Shown: positions 1-8,331 of the stretch, piece by piece
Layout: each line of letters starts with the position of its first letter
How positions within the stretch are numbered: the stretch's first letter is position 1
Assembly: GCF_009905535.1 (NCBI RefSeq)
Contig: NZ_JAAALA010000004.1
Coordinates: 62,001 to 126,000 of the forward strand
Source: Caulobacter sp. SLTY
Lineage (GTDB): Bacteria; Pseudomonadota; Alphaproteobacteria; Caulobacterales; Caulobacteraceae
Reading direction: 5' to 3'
Length of the DNA stretch: 64,000 nucleotides
Program-made: the position numbers and the translations under genes
Notes under the pieces: model-generated
The model's database searches: none
The model's input: only the letters and a program-made list of their open reading frames with translations
What the model was told of the DNA's origin: nothing

Positions 1-870
1 TGCGGGGTGCGGATGACTTGCCCCTACCACGCCTGGAGCTACGACCTGCGCGGCCGACTCGCCGGCGTGCCGCACGCCAAGGCGTTCGGCGATTTCGATC
101 GGGCGGCGCACAACCTCGTCCCGGTCGAGCACGAAATCTGCCTGGGCTTCGTCTTCATCCGCCTGCAGGGCGGCCTACCCAGCGTGCGGGAGATGCTTGG
201 CGACTACTATTTCGAGCTCGAACACTACCGGATGGAGGAGCTCACTCCCCTCGGCCGCGTCACCCTGCGCGAGCGGGACGTGAACTGGAAGAACGTCTCC
301 GACAACTACTCCGACAGCCTGCACATCACCGTGGCCCATCCGGGCCTGACCCGCCTGTTTGGGGTCGGCTATGGGCTGGAGGCCGGACCCTGGTGCGACA
401 AGATGTGGGGCGCGTTGCGCGAAACCCCGTCGGACAGCTGGTCCGAGCGCCTCTACCAGCGCTTCCTGCCCGACGTCGATCATCTGCCCACGGAGCGAAA
501 GCGGCTGTGGACCTATTTCAAGCTCTGGCCGAACGTCGCCTTCGACGTCTACCCAGACCAGATCGACTTCATGCAGTTCCTGCCCGTCTCGCCGACGAAG
601 ACCATGCTGCGCGAGATCGCCTACGTCCTCCCCGACGACCGCCGCGAGATGCGGGCCGCCCGCTACCTCAACTGGCGGATCAACCGGCTGGTCAACATCG
701 AGGACAAGGCCCTGATCGAGCGGGTCCAGGCCGGCATGGCCTCGTCCAGCTACGCCATGGGGCCGCTTAGCGAAAACGAGGTGGCCCTGCGCAGCTTCAC
801 CCGCCGGATGCGCTCGTTGATCCCCGAGAGCCGGCTGGGCAGCGCGCCTCCAAAAGGCTGGGCGCGGTAA
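1..870 (+). CDS. Rieske-type aromatic ring-hydroxylating oxygenase, alpha subunit (5' truncated by window edge)
   Basis: The reading frame is open to the first base, so the start lies upstream. The visible codons begin inside the Rieske [2Fe-2S] domain: the second cluster half CPYHAW is at codons 7-12, and the first C-x-H half is missing. The mononuclear iron site is visible as D-x2-H-x4-H (D105, H108, H113 in window codons, within NYSDSLHITVAH), and a downstream DQIDF stretch may supply the third ligand. Enzymes of this family use electrons from a ferredoxin/reductase to oxygenate aromatic, steroid or amine substrates. The substrate cannot be read from the sequence. The next gene converges on it after a 26-base gap. 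The family call is firm; the role is not. Confidence 0.88.
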   Translation, partial: CGVRMTCPYHAWSYDLRGRLAGVPHAKAFGDFDRAAHNLVPVEHEICLGFVFIRLQGGLPSVREMLGDYYFELEHYRMEELTPLGRVTLRERDVNWKNVSDNYSDSLHITVAHPGLTRLFGVGYGLEAGPWCDKMWGALRETPSDSWSERLYQRFLPDVDHLPTERKRLWTYFKLWPNVAFDVYPDQIDFMQFLPVSPTKTMLREIAYVLPDDRREMRAARYLNWRINRLVNIEDKALIERVQAGMASSSYAMGPLSENEVALRSFTRRMRSLIPESRLGSAPPKGWAR

Positions 871-896
871 AGTCCCTCGCCGAAGGGGGAGGGAGG

Positions 897-2333
897 TCAG
901 ATTTCCTTGCGACGGATCACCAGGTTCCGGATTTCCGTCATGTCCTCCATCGCGAACCGCACCCCCTCCCGGCCCAGCCCGCTGTCCTTCACCCCGCCAT
1001 AGGGCATGTTGTCGACCCGGTAGCTGGGCACGTCGTTGATCAGCACGCCGCCGACCTCCAGCTCGTCCCAGGCGGCCATGGCCTTGTGGATGTCACGGGT
1101 GAACACGCCGGCCTGCAGACCGAAGCGGCTGTCGTTGACCTCCGCCAGCGCCGCCTTGAAGTCGCTGAACTTCGACAGGATCGCCACCGGCCCGAAGGCC
1201 TCCTCGTCGCGCAGCTTCAGGCCGCGCGGCACGCCCTCCAGCAGGCTCGCCTGCAGCATCGCCCCGTCCCGGCCCCCGCCGCACAACAGCGTGGCCCCGG
1301 CCCCGACCGCCTCCTCGATCCAGCCCTGCAGCCGGCGGGCCTCCTGCTCGTCGATCATCGGCCCGATGAAGGTTTCTTCCTCGCGCGGGTCGCCGGCGAC
1401 CAGGGCGCGGGTCCTGGCGACCAGGATCTCGCGCAGCCGGTCGTACAGGCGCTCGTGGATGATGATTCGCTGCACCCCGATGCAGCTCTGGCCCGACTGG
1501 TAGAAGGCGCCGAAGATGATCCGTTCCGCCGCATCATCCAGGTCGGCGTCCTCGTCGACGATCACCGCGGCATTGCCGCCCAGCTCCAGCACCACCTTCT
1601 TCTTGCCGGCCCTGGCCTTCAGCGCCCAGCCCACCTCGGGCGAGCCGGTGAAGGACAGCATCTTCAGCCGCTCGTCGGTGGTGAACAGGTCGGCGCCGTC
1701 GCGGGTTGCGGGCAGGATGGAGAAGGCCCCCTTCGGCAGGTCGGTCTCGGCCAGCACCTCGCCGATGATCAGGGCGCCCAGCGGCGTGCGGCTGGCCGGC
1801 TTCATCACGAAGGGACAGCCGACCGCCAGGGCCGGCGCCACCTTGTGGGCCGCTAGGTTGAGGGGGAAGTTGAACGGCGAGATGAAGCTGCAGGGCCCGA
1901 TCGGAACCCGCTTCCACATCCCCTGGTAGCCCCTGGCGCGGGCCGAGATGTCCAGCGGCTGCACCTCCCCGGTCATCCGCACGCTCTCCTCGGCGGCGAT
2001 GCGGAAGGTGTCGATCAGGCGGGTGACCTCGCCCCGACTGTCACGGATCGGCTTGCCGGCCTCGATGCACAGGGCCTGGGCCAGTTCCTCGGCCCGCTCG
2101 GTGAACCGCGTCACGCAATGGCTGAGCACCGCCTGGCGCTCATAGGCCGCCATTCGCGCCATCGGCCCGGTCGCCTCCTCGGCGGCGCTGATGGCTGCAT
2201 CGATGGTGGCGGCGTCGGCCATGGCCACCCGCGTGGCCACCTCGCCGGTGAACTTGTCGGTGACCGCCAGGTCCTCATTGGCGAACACCGCCTGGTTGGC
2301 GAGGTACAGGGGGTAGGCGTCTTTCAACGGCAT
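897..2333 (-). CDS. NAD(P)-dependent aldehyde dehydrogenase family protein
   Basis: A full-length aldehyde dehydrogenase of 478 residues. The oxyanion asparagine lies in SPFNFPLN (N155), the general base is E250 in VVLELGGN, and the nucleophile is C284 in GQSCIGVQR, all with normal family spacing. It should oxidise an aldehyde to the acid (or acyl-CoA) with NAD(P)+ in the cytoplasm. The ATG is followed by a normal family N-terminus. It stands alone, convergent with the ring-hydroxylase gene and divergent from the exported protease-like gene. A role in aromatic or fatty aldehyde catabolism is likely from context, but the substrate is unknown. Confidence 0.9.
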   Translation of the reverse strand: MPLKDAYPLYLANQAVFANEDLAVTDKFTGEVATRVAMADAATIDAAISAAEEATGPMARMAAYERQAVLSHCVTRFTERAEELAQALCIEAGKPIRDSRGEVTRLIDTFRIAAEESVRMTGEVQPLDISARARGYQGMWKRVPIGPCSFISPFNFPLNLAAHKVAPALAVGCPFVMKPASRTPLGALIIGEVLAETDLPKGAFSILPATRDGADLFTTDERLKMLSFTGSPEVGWALKARAGKKKVVLELGGNAAVIVDEDADLDDAAERIIFGAFYQSGQSCIGVQRIIIHERLYDRLREILVARTRALVAGDPREEETFIGPMIDEQEARRLQGWIEEAVGAGATLLCGGGRDGAMLQASLLEGVPRGLKLRDEEAFGPVAILSKFSDFKAALAEVNDSRFGLQAGVFTRDIHKAMAAWDELEVGGVLINDVPSYRVDNMPYGGVKDSGLGREGVRFAMEDMTEIRNLVIRRKEI

Positions 2334-2440
2334 GGCACGATCTCCGGCGGGACGGCCTTATAACGCACCGATCGCCTCTCTGCTTGCCGCCGCCGCAGTC
2401 AGGCTCCAAGCTGGCCACGTAAGCTTGCTGGGGGTGGACG

Positions 2441-3562
2441 ATGATCAGCCGACGCTTGGCGCTGGGGGGCATGGCCGGCGCGGTCGCGGGGCCGTCCCTG
2501 GCGGCGCCGGTCCGCCGCAAGGCCACGGGCACACCGGTGGAGTTGCCGCTGAAGATCAGCCGCGGCCTGCCCTGGACCACTGTGGAACTGCCGGACGGGC
2601 GCAGCTTTCCCTTCGGCCTGACCACCGGTCAGAGGAAATGGGGCGCCCATCCCTCGGTGACCAACCCCAACTATGTGGCCGGCAAGAACTCCGGCGGATC
2701 TCAGATCGAACGGGCGGTGATCGGAGGCAGGATCGCCGACAGCGCTATCCCCTGTGCCAGCGTGCCCGGCTATTTCGAGGGCCTGCCGATCGCCGGCATC
2801 ATCGGGGTCATCCGCTATCAGCCCCTGCTGATGGACTGGGACCGCCAGGTGCTGACCATCAACACCAAGCCCGTGCCGGCCGGTTATCGCAGGCTGTGGA
2901 TGGATGGCACGGTCAAGACCTTCGGCTGCATCAAGCTGGATATCGATGGCCACATCGCCCGCGTCTGGGTCGCGCCCTTCGTCTCCTGGGGGCTGCATCT
3001 CAGCACGGGGTTCGTGAAGCGGGAGGGGCTGTGGGACCGGTTCGCCCGCCGCCGCAACGACTTCGACGGCGATGGCCGGGTGCTGCACCAGAGCGTGGCG
3101 CCAGAACGGGTCACCATCGGCGGACTGACGCTGGACAATCCGGTCGTGCGGCTGAATGCACGGGAGGATCGCTATCTGCGGCACCTGACCGGGGACAATG
3201 ACGGAGTCATCGGCTTCGACCTGCTCAAGCGGCTGAACATGCACATCGACCGGCCGCAGGATCAGCTGATCTATCATGTCGCCTACAGCGGCCATCGTTA
3301 CGCGCCCTATGCGGACGATCGGGCGGGAATGGCCTTTTCCGACTATGACGGCGCCCTGACCGTCACCTGGATCGACGACAAGGGTCCGGCCTGGAAGGCG
3401 GGGGTGAGGGGCGGCGACGTCCTGGTCGCCGCCGAGGTCGAGGCCGGGGTTGCCGGTCTGCCCTATGCCCTCACCCAGCCGGCGGGCTCCCAGGTGCCGA
3501 TCGAGGTGCTGAAGGGCAAGGCCACCAAGCGGTTGGTGATCACCCTGGAAGACCGCCTCTAG
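2441..3562 (+). CDS. exported retropepsin-like/PDZ protein with degenerate aspartate site
   Basis: A 373-residue protein starting with a twin-arginine-like leader (MISRRLALGG followed by an alanine-rich hydrophobic stretch ending in LAAP). It has two halves resembling retropepsin-like aspartyl proteases. The second contains GVIGFDLLKRLN, typical of the loop after the active site, and the C-terminal 80 residues read as a PDZ-like domain (GPAWKAGVRGGDVLV). Where the catalytic DTG/DSG triplet is expected the sequence is FPFGLTTGQ, so the aspartate appears to be absent. It may therefore be a non-catalytic binding or chaperone-like periplasmic protein. Its last four bases overlap the convergent thiolase gene. 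Family assignment is moderate; function is unknown. Confidence 0.6.
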   Translation: MISRRLALGGMAGAVAGPSLAAPVRRKATGTPVELPLKISRGLPWTTVELPDGRSFPFGLTTGQRKWGAHPSVTNPNYVAGKNSGGSQIERAVIGGRIADSAIPCASVPGYFEGLPIAGIIGVIRYQPLLMDWDRQVLTINTKPVPAGYRRLWMDGTVKTFGCIKLDIDGHIARVWVAPFVSWGLHLSTGFVKREGLWDRFARRRNDFDGDGRVLHQSVAPERVTIGGLTLDNPVVRLNAREDRYLRHLTGDNDGVIGFDLLKRLNMHIDRPQDQLIYHVAYSGHRYAPYADDRAGMAFSDYDGALTVTWIDDKGPAWKAGVRGGDVLVAAEVEAGVAGLPYALTQPAGSQVPIEVLKGKATKRLVITLEDRL

Positions 3563-4719
3563 ACCGCTTCCAGCACCGTCGCCACGCCCTGGCCGCCGCC
3601 GATGCACTGGGTGGACAGGGCGTACTTGCGGCCCTCCCGCTTCATGATCTGCGCCGCCTTGGCGGTGATGCGAGCGCCGGTGGCGCCCAGCGGGTGGCCT
3701 ATGGCGATGCCGCCGCCGTCGATGTTCACCGTGGCCTCGTCGATGCCGAGTTCCCGGATGCAGGCGACCGCCTGGCTGCCGAAGGCCTCGTTGATCTCGA
3801 CCACGCCGATGTCGCCGATGGTCAGGCCCGCCCGGGCCAGGGCCTTGCGGGTCGCCGGGACGGGGCCGATGCCCATCAGTTCGGGCGGACAGCCGGCGGC
3901 CGAGACCGAACGGATGGCGGCCAGGACCTCCAGGTCGTTGCGCAGGGCGTACTCTTCACTGACCACCAGCACGGCCGAGGCCCCGTCGGTCAGCGGCGAG
4001 GCGGTGCCGGCGGTGACCGACCCGTCCGACCGGAAGGCGGGCTTGAGGCCGGCCAGGCCTTCAAGCGTCGTCTGGGGCCGCAGGCAGCCGTCGGTGTCGA
4101 TCACCGTGCCGTCGGCCAGGACGATGGGGACGATCTCGTCTTTCAGCCGGCCGGCGGACTGGGCGGCGAACGCCTTCTGCTGCGAGGCGAAGGCCAGCTT
4201 CTCCTGGTCCTCGCGTGAGACGTTGTAGAGCTTGGCGACGTTCTCGGCCGTCTCGCCCATGGTGATGTAGGCCTCGATCCCAATCTCCTCGGTCTCCGGG
4301 CTGACGCCCTTGAACTTCGGATTGGGCGAGAAGTTGAAGCCGCCCTGCGGGACCATGGTCATCGATTCCACCCCGCCGACCAGGAAGGCCTCGCCGGCGC
4401 CCAAGGCGATCTGGCCGGCCGCGATGTGGATGGCCGACATCGACGAGCCGCAGAACCGGTTGACCGTCATACCCGGGACCTCGATGGGCAGACCGGCTAG
4501 CAGGCTGGCCAGCCGAGCGATGTTATTGCCCTGCGCTGCCTCCGGATAGGCGCAGCCGAGCAGGACATCATCGAGCGTGGCCGGATCGATGCCGCTGCGT
4601 GTCACCACCGCCTTCAGCGCGGCGGCGGCCAGGTCGTCGGGGCGGACGCCGGCCAACGCGCCCTTTCGGGCAAAGGTGAAGGGTGTGCGGGCGTAAGTTG
4701 CGAGAACAGCGCGGGTCAT
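3559..4719 (-). CDS. acetyl-CoA C-acyltransferase (thiolase)
   Basis: A thiolase of 386 residues, the usual length. The acyl-accepting cysteine is C90 in NRFCGSSMSAI, NEAFG is at 310-314, the general-base histidine is H342 in GGGIAIGHPLGATG, and the second catalytic cysteine is C372 in STQCIGGGQG. It catalyses thiolytic cleavage of 3-ketoacyl-CoA or the reverse condensation. The sequence resembles the FadA/PcaF-like degradative group more than the PhaA biosynthetic group, but that split is uncertain. It lies ten bases downstream of the short-chain dehydrogenase gene on the same strand, so the two are probably one transcript. Confidence 0.92.
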   Translation of the reverse strand: MTRAVLATYARTPFTFARKGALAGVRPDDLAAAALKAVVTRSGIDPATLDDVLLGCAYPEAAQGNNIARLASLLAGLPIEVPGMTVNRFCGSSMSAIHIAAGQIALGAGEAFLVGGVESMTMVPQGGFNFSPNPKFKGVSPETEEIGIEAYITMGETAENVAKLYNVSREDQEKLAFASQQKAFAAQSAGRLKDEIVPIVLADGTVIDTDGCLRPQTTLEGLAGLKPAFRSDGSVTAGTASPLTDGASAVLVVSEEYALRNDLEVLAAIRSVSAAGCPPELMGIGPVPATRKALARAGLTIGDIGVVEINEAFGSQAVACIRELGIDEATVNIDGGGIAIGHPLGATGARITAKAAQIMKREGRKYALSTQCIGGGQGVATVLEAV

Positions 4720-4728
4720 GATGGCTCC

Positions 4729-5523
4729 TTAGGCAACGATGGCGGCTGAGACGCCGAACCGTTCGGCGGCGCGGTCGCGAGACAGGTTGGGGGCCAGATT
4801 CAGGCGAGCGGCCTCGAAGGCCTGCCAGTCGGCGGCGTCGGGCAGGGCGGGGATGGTCACGGTCTCGCCCTGGGCGAGACCCGCCAGCGCAGCATCGACC
4901 ATCTCCTCGACCCCCATCACCATGCCCGCAGGCAGGGTCTCGATATCGACCCCGCTCTTGGCCCAGATTTCGGTGCGGGTGGCGCCGGGCAGGACGGCCT
5001 GGACGCGCAGGCCGCGATCGGCGAACTGCGCCGCCAGCGCCTGGCTGAAGGCCAGGACATAGGCCTTGCTGGCCAGATAGGTTGGGTCGAACCGCTCCGG
5101 CAGCAGGGCGGTGACCGAGCCGATATTGACGATTGTTCCCCTGCCCCGAGCCACGAACGACGCCGCGGCCGCCTGGGCCAGCCGGGTAACGGCGGTGATG
5201 TTCAGGTCGATCATGCCCTCCAGCCGGTCCGGATCGGCCGCTTCGAACGCGCCGCCGACCGAGATGCCGGCGTTGTTGATCAGGGTGTCGATCTCGTCGT
5301 TGCGCAGGCGGCGCTCGACATCGTGCAGGTCGGCCGGGACGGCCAGGTCGGCGGGAAGGATCTGGACGGTCGTCCCGTCGCGGGCCGATAGCCGGGCGGC
5401 CAGGGCTTCCAGCTTCCCCCGGTCCCGCGCCACCAGGATCAGGTCATGGCCGGCGGCGCTCAGCCGGTCGGCATAAGTGGCGCCGATGCCGCTGGAGGCG
5501 CCGGTGATCAGGGCTTTCGTCAT
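4729..5523 (-). CDS. short-chain dehydrogenase/reductase (classical SDR)
   Basis: A 264-residue SDR. The nucleotide-binding motif TGASSGIG is at residues 7-14, NNAG at 83-86, and the catalytic set S136, Y149, K153 is intact. The start used here is the ATG preceded by AAAGGAG at good spacing; a longer frame reaching 5658 has no homology-like sequence and is rejected. It reduces or oxidises a carbonyl/alcohol with NAD(P)(H); the substrate is unknown. It is followed by the thiolase gene, and its promoter region is shared with the divergent FixJ-like regulator gene, where a palindrome at 5607-5620 could be its operator. Confidence 0.9.
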   Translation of the reverse strand: MTKALITGASSGIGATYADRLSAAGHDLILVARDRGKLEALAARLSARDGTTVQILPADLAVPADLHDVERRLRNDEIDTLINNAGISVGGAFEAADPDRLEGMIDLNITAVTRLAQAAAASFVARGRGTIVNIGSVTALLPERFDPTYLASKAYVLAFSQALAAQFADRGLRVQAVLPGATRTEIWAKSGVDIETLPAGMVMGVEEMVDAALAGLAQGETVTIPALPDAADWQAFEAARLNLAPNLSRDRAAERFGVSAAIVA

Positions 5524-5606
5524 AGTCAGTCTCCTTTGAAAACTGATATGGGAATACCTTGGCAGGGCGAAAGGGGGCGGGCGATCAGACGGGCGGATTT
5601 GCCGCT

Positions 5607-5620
5607 CATATCTTGGTATG
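5607..5620. promoter_or_regulatory. candidate palindromic operator, copy 1 (CATATC-TT-GGTATG)
   Basis: A 14-base near-perfect palindrome in the divergent intergenic region between the SDR and the FixJ-like regulator genes, 59 bases before the regulator start. A closely related palindrome is found at 8220-8233, on the far side of the same two-component gene set. FixJ/StyR/TodT-family regulators bind palindromes of this kind, so self- and neighbour-regulation is a reasonable inference, not shown. Confidence 0.4.
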
Positions 5621-5678
5621 GTGGGCCTGCTCAGTTTGGTGTGGCATTCTGCCATCACCGGTTGTCCCCGAGCCCCGC

Positions 5679-6296
5679 ATGACCCAGGCCATCGTTCACA
5701 TCATCGATGACGACCCCTCCCTGGCGGCCTCGCTCGACAGCCTGTTCCGGTCTGTCGGCCTGGCCAGCCGAACCTATGGCTCCACCGCCGAATTCCTCGA
5801 AGCCGACCTGCCCGACGCGCCCGGCTGCCTGGTGCTGGATGTGCGCCTGCCGGGGATCAGCGGCCTCGACTTCCAGGGCCAGATGGCGGAGCTGGGCCTG
5901 CGGCTGCCGGTGGTGCTGATGACCGGCCATGGCGACATCCCGATGAGCGTGCGAGGGATGAAGGCCGGCGCCGTCGACTTCCTGCCCAAGCCCTTCCGCG
6001 ACCAGGACATGCTGGACGCCGTGACCGCCGGCATCGCCCGCGACGCGGTGCGCCGTACCGCCGAAGTCGACATCAACAGTGTCCGCGACCGTTTCGCCAC
6101 CCTCTCCCCGCGCGAGCAGCAGGTGATGGCCCTGGTCACTGCCGGCAAGCTGAACAAGCAGGTGGCCGGGGACCTGAATCTGTCTGAGATCACCGTGAAG
6201 ATCCACCGTGGCTCGGCCATGCGGAAGATGGCCGCCCGCTCCCTGGCCGACCTGGTGCGCATGGCCGAGACTCTGGGCCTGCGTCAAAGCGCCTGA
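5679..6296 (+). CDS. FixJ/StyR-family response regulator (receiver plus LuxR-type HTH)
   Basis: A 205-residue two-domain regulator. The receiver domain spans residues 5-120 with the acidic pocket at D10-D12, phospho-acceptor D54 in CLVLDVRLPG, the LMTGHGD switch segment and the PKPF lysine. The C-terminal LuxR-type helix-turn-helix (about 135-200) carries LSPREQQVM and a recognition helix SEITVKIHR. The start is the ATG before TQAIVHIIDDD; an open upstream extension of 40 codons has no receiver-like sequence. It is followed by an orphan receiver and a sensor kinase, which are its likely partners. Full-length FixJ-type proteins activate transcription when phosphorylated. Confidence 0.88.
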   Translation: MTQAIVHIIDDDPSLAASLDSLFRSVGLASRTYGSTAEFLEADLPDAPGCLVLDVRLPGISGLDFQGQMAELGLRLPVVLMTGHGDIPMSVRGMKAGAVDFLPKPFRDQDMLDAVTAGIARDAVRRTAEVDINSVRDRFATLSPREQQVMALVTAGKLNKQVAGDLNLSEITVKIHRGSAMRKMAARSLADLVRMAETLGLRQSA

Positions 6297-6393
6297 CACG
6301 TAAGTATAATTCCGCGTCCGACCCCCGAATGCGATGAAGGCGGCGAGGGGTCCATAAAGAGGCGCGTCCAGCGCCGCCGCCAAAGGTTCGTGA

Positions 6394-6762
6394 GTGTCTC
6401 AATCGCCGCTTATCGCTGTCGTCGAGGACGATGAGTCCCTGCGCGAGTCCGTGGTCGGGCTGGTCCGCTCGCTGGGCTACCGCGCCAGCGCCTGGGAGTC
6501 GGCCGACGCCTTCCTGGCGGCCGGCGAGGCCGCGGCCTGCGACTGCATCATCACCGACATCCAGATGCCCGGCGCCACCGGCATAGACCTGAAGCTGGCC
6601 CTGACCGAGGCCGGCTGCGCGGTGCCGGTGATCATGGTCACCGCCCGCACCGAGGCGGCGCTGCACGAGCGAGCCCGGGCCAGCGGGGCGGTCTGCCTGC
6701 TGAAGAAGCCGTTCGCGGCGGAGGCGCTGATCGAATGCCTGGAATCCGCATTGGCGGCATGA
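6394..6762 (+). CDS. single-domain response regulator (receiver only)
   Basis: A 122-residue CheY-like receiver with no output domain. The acidic pair D12/D13, phospho-acceptor D55 in CIITDIQMPG, the VTARTE switch segment and the KKPF lysine are all present. The start is a GTG after AAAGG. It lies between the FixJ-like regulator (97 bases upstream) and the sensor kinase (12 bases downstream), so it is almost certainly co-expressed with the kinase. It could act as a phosphate sink, a phosphorelay intermediate or an antagonist of the two-domain regulator. This is inference from architecture. Confidence 0.85.
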   Translation: MSQSPLIAVVEDDESLRESVVGLVRSLGYRASAWESADAFLAAGEAAACDCIITDIQMPGATGIDLKLALTEAGCAVPVIMVTARTEAALHERARASGAVCLLKKPFAAEALIECLESALAA

Positions 6763-6774
6763 GACGGTTGGCGG

Positions 6775-7992
6775 ATGGCTGAGGACAACACCGCCGATCT
6801 GCTGGACGCCCTGAAGCGGAGCGAGCACCGCTACCGCAACATTTTCCAGGCCATGAGCGTGGCCTTCTGGGAACTCGACTTCTTCCCGGTCGGCGACCTG
6901 CTGCGGGGGGTGCGAAAGCAAGGCGTCGAGGACTTCGGCCCCTACTTCCGCAAGAATCCGGACTTTGTGCGCCAGATGATGCGCGCCACCCGGATCGTCG
7001 ACGTCAACGACCGCACCGTCGCCCTGCATGGCGGGGGCGACAAGGCGCGGCTGATGGCGGCGGGGCTGGACGCCTTCTGGCCCGACGCCAGTCTGGGCGT
7101 CTATGCGGCGGCGGTGATCGCGGCGGTGACCGGCAAGCCCTCCTACGCCACCGAGACCCGGCTGGGGACCTTAGACGGCGGGGAATTCGACGCCCTGTTC
7201 ACCGCCAGCTTCCCACCCGACACGATGAACAAGGGCACCCTGCTGATCGGGGTGATCGACATCACCGAGCGGGTCCGCGCCCAGGCCCAGCTGGCCCAGC
7301 TGCAGGCCGAGTTCGCCCATGCCGCCCGCATCTCCATGCTGGGCGAGCTGACCGCCTCCATCGCCCATGAGGTCAACCAGCCGCTGGCCGCGATCGCCGC
7401 CAGCGCCGCGGCCGGGCAACGCTGGCTGGCCCGCGACGAGCCGGACATCGAGGAGGTCCGCACCCTGGTCGCCCGCATCGCCAAGGACGCCGCCCGCGCC
7501 GCCGACACCATCGGCCGGGTCCGCGACATGGCCATGCGCCGCGCGCCGGAGCCCGCCGCCCTGTCGCTCAACGGGCTAGTCGAGGAGGCGATGGTCTTCC
7601 TCCGCCACGAGATCCAGGGACATGGGACCAGGGTGGTGGTCGATCTGGCGCGAGGCCTGCCGCCGGTCCTGGCCGACCGCACCCAGCTGCAGCAGGTGGT
7701 GGTCAACCTGGCGGTCAACGCCGTCCAGGCGATGGGCGAGGGCGGGACCCTGACCCTCTCCACGGCCCCGCAGGACGGCGCCGTCCGCCTGACCGTCGCC
7801 GACACCGGCCCCGGCATCCCCGAAGACAGCCTGCCCCGCCTGTTCCAGAGCTTCTACACCACCAAGGCCGGCGGCATGGGCATGGGCCTGCCCATCTGCC
7901 GCTCGATCCTGGAAAGCTGCGGCGGGACGATCACCGCCGCCAACGGTGAGGCGGGGGCCGTGTTCACGGTGACCATGCCGGCGGCGGGCTAG
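6775..7992 (+). CDS. PAS-domain sensor histidine kinase
   Basis: A 405-residue kinase without clear membrane segments. The N-terminus (about 10-165) looks PAS-like (SEHRYRNIFQAMSVAFWEL, closing with LIGVIDITERVRAQ). The dimerisation domain carries the phospho-accepting histidine in ASIAHEVNQPLAA, typical of the DctB/StyS/TodS-like group. The ATPase domain shows the N box (NLAVNAVQAM), DTGPGIP, LFQSFYTTK and GMGMGLPI. A cytoplasmic signal sensed by the PAS domain is likely, but no heme-binding FixL hallmark could be identified. It follows the orphan receiver by 12 bases and is the probable phosphodonor for both upstream regulators. Confidence 0.88.
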   Translation: MAEDNTADLLDALKRSEHRYRNIFQAMSVAFWELDFFPVGDLLRGVRKQGVEDFGPYFRKNPDFVRQMMRATRIVDVNDRTVALHGGGDKARLMAAGLDAFWPDASLGVYAAAVIAAVTGKPSYATETRLGTLDGGEFDALFTASFPPDTMNKGTLLIGVIDITERVRAQAQLAQLQAEFAHAARISMLGELTASIAHEVNQPLAAIAASAAAGQRWLARDEPDIEEVRTLVARIAKDAARAADTIGRVRDMAMRRAPEPAALSLNGLVEEAMVFLRHEIQGHGTRVVVDLARGLPPVLADRTQLQQVVVNLAVNAVQAMGEGGTLTLSTAPQDGAVRLTVADTGPGIPEDSLPRLFQSFYTTKAGGMGMGLPICRSILESCGGTITAANGEAGAVFTVTMPAAG

Positions 7993-7993
7993 C

Positions 7994-8161
7994 TCAGCTC
8001 TTCAAATCCGGCCGCGAGGCCAGGAACGCCGCCTTTTCCGCCGGGGTCAGGACCTTGCCCTTCTTCTGGCGGCTGACGCGCGGGGTCGGCGGTTCGTACT
8101 TGGCCGTGGGCGGGGAGCCGCCCTTGAGGTCCGACAGGCGGGTCTTTGCGGGCGGCTTCAC
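7994..8161 (-). CDS. small basic hypothetical protein
   Basis: A short reading frame of about 55 residues that ends one base from the kinase stop on the other strand. The GTG start chosen has GGAG eight bases upstream; the frame stays open further to 8281, but that part is low-complexity and basic. The product is rich in lysine and proline and ends LTPAEKAAFLASRPDLKS. No signal peptide or membrane segment is seen and the family is not recognised. The coding bias is plausible but the call is tentative. Confidence 0.45.
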   Translation of the reverse strand: MKPPAKTRLSDLKGGSPPTAKYEPPTPRVSRQKKGKVLTPAEKAAFLASRPDLKS

Positions 8162-8199
8162 GGGCGGTGCTCCGGGTGATGTCCCCTTATGCCGTCTAA

Positions 8200-8220
8200 G
8201 GCGCCGGTTGTAACGGCGCC
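8200..8220. repeat. short perfect hairpin (GGCGCCG stem)
   Basis: Seven-base perfect inverted repeat (GGCGCCG and CGGCGCC) around a seven-base loop, immediately beside the candidate operator at 8220. No T-run follows, so it is not a convincing terminator. It may be part of the regulatory region for the flanking divergent genes. Confidence 0.4.
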
Positions 8221-8233
8221 ATACCAAGGTGTG
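8220..8233. promoter_or_regulatory. candidate palindromic operator, copy 2 (CATACC-AA-GGTGTG)
   Basis: A 14-base imperfect palindrome sharing the ten-base core CCATACCAAG (reverse complement CTTGGTATGG) with the site at 5607-5620. It sits 60 bases before the small basic protein start and about 100 bases before the divergent hydrolase start. The two sites bracket the two-component genes, which suggests a common regulator. Confidence 0.4.
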
Positions 8234-8331
8234 AGGCGCCGAGCCGCAGGTAGAATATCGTCGCTCGCCGGGCGGGCGCATCGTCTCTCCATCAGATCAC
8301 GGCGCTGAGGGCGCCCTTCAGGAGACCCGCG

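Noticed and set aside
5559..5678. Extended N-terminus of the FixJ-like regulator
   Set aside because: The 40 extra residues are not receiver-like and overlap the probable operator; the internal ATG starts a complete receiver domain.
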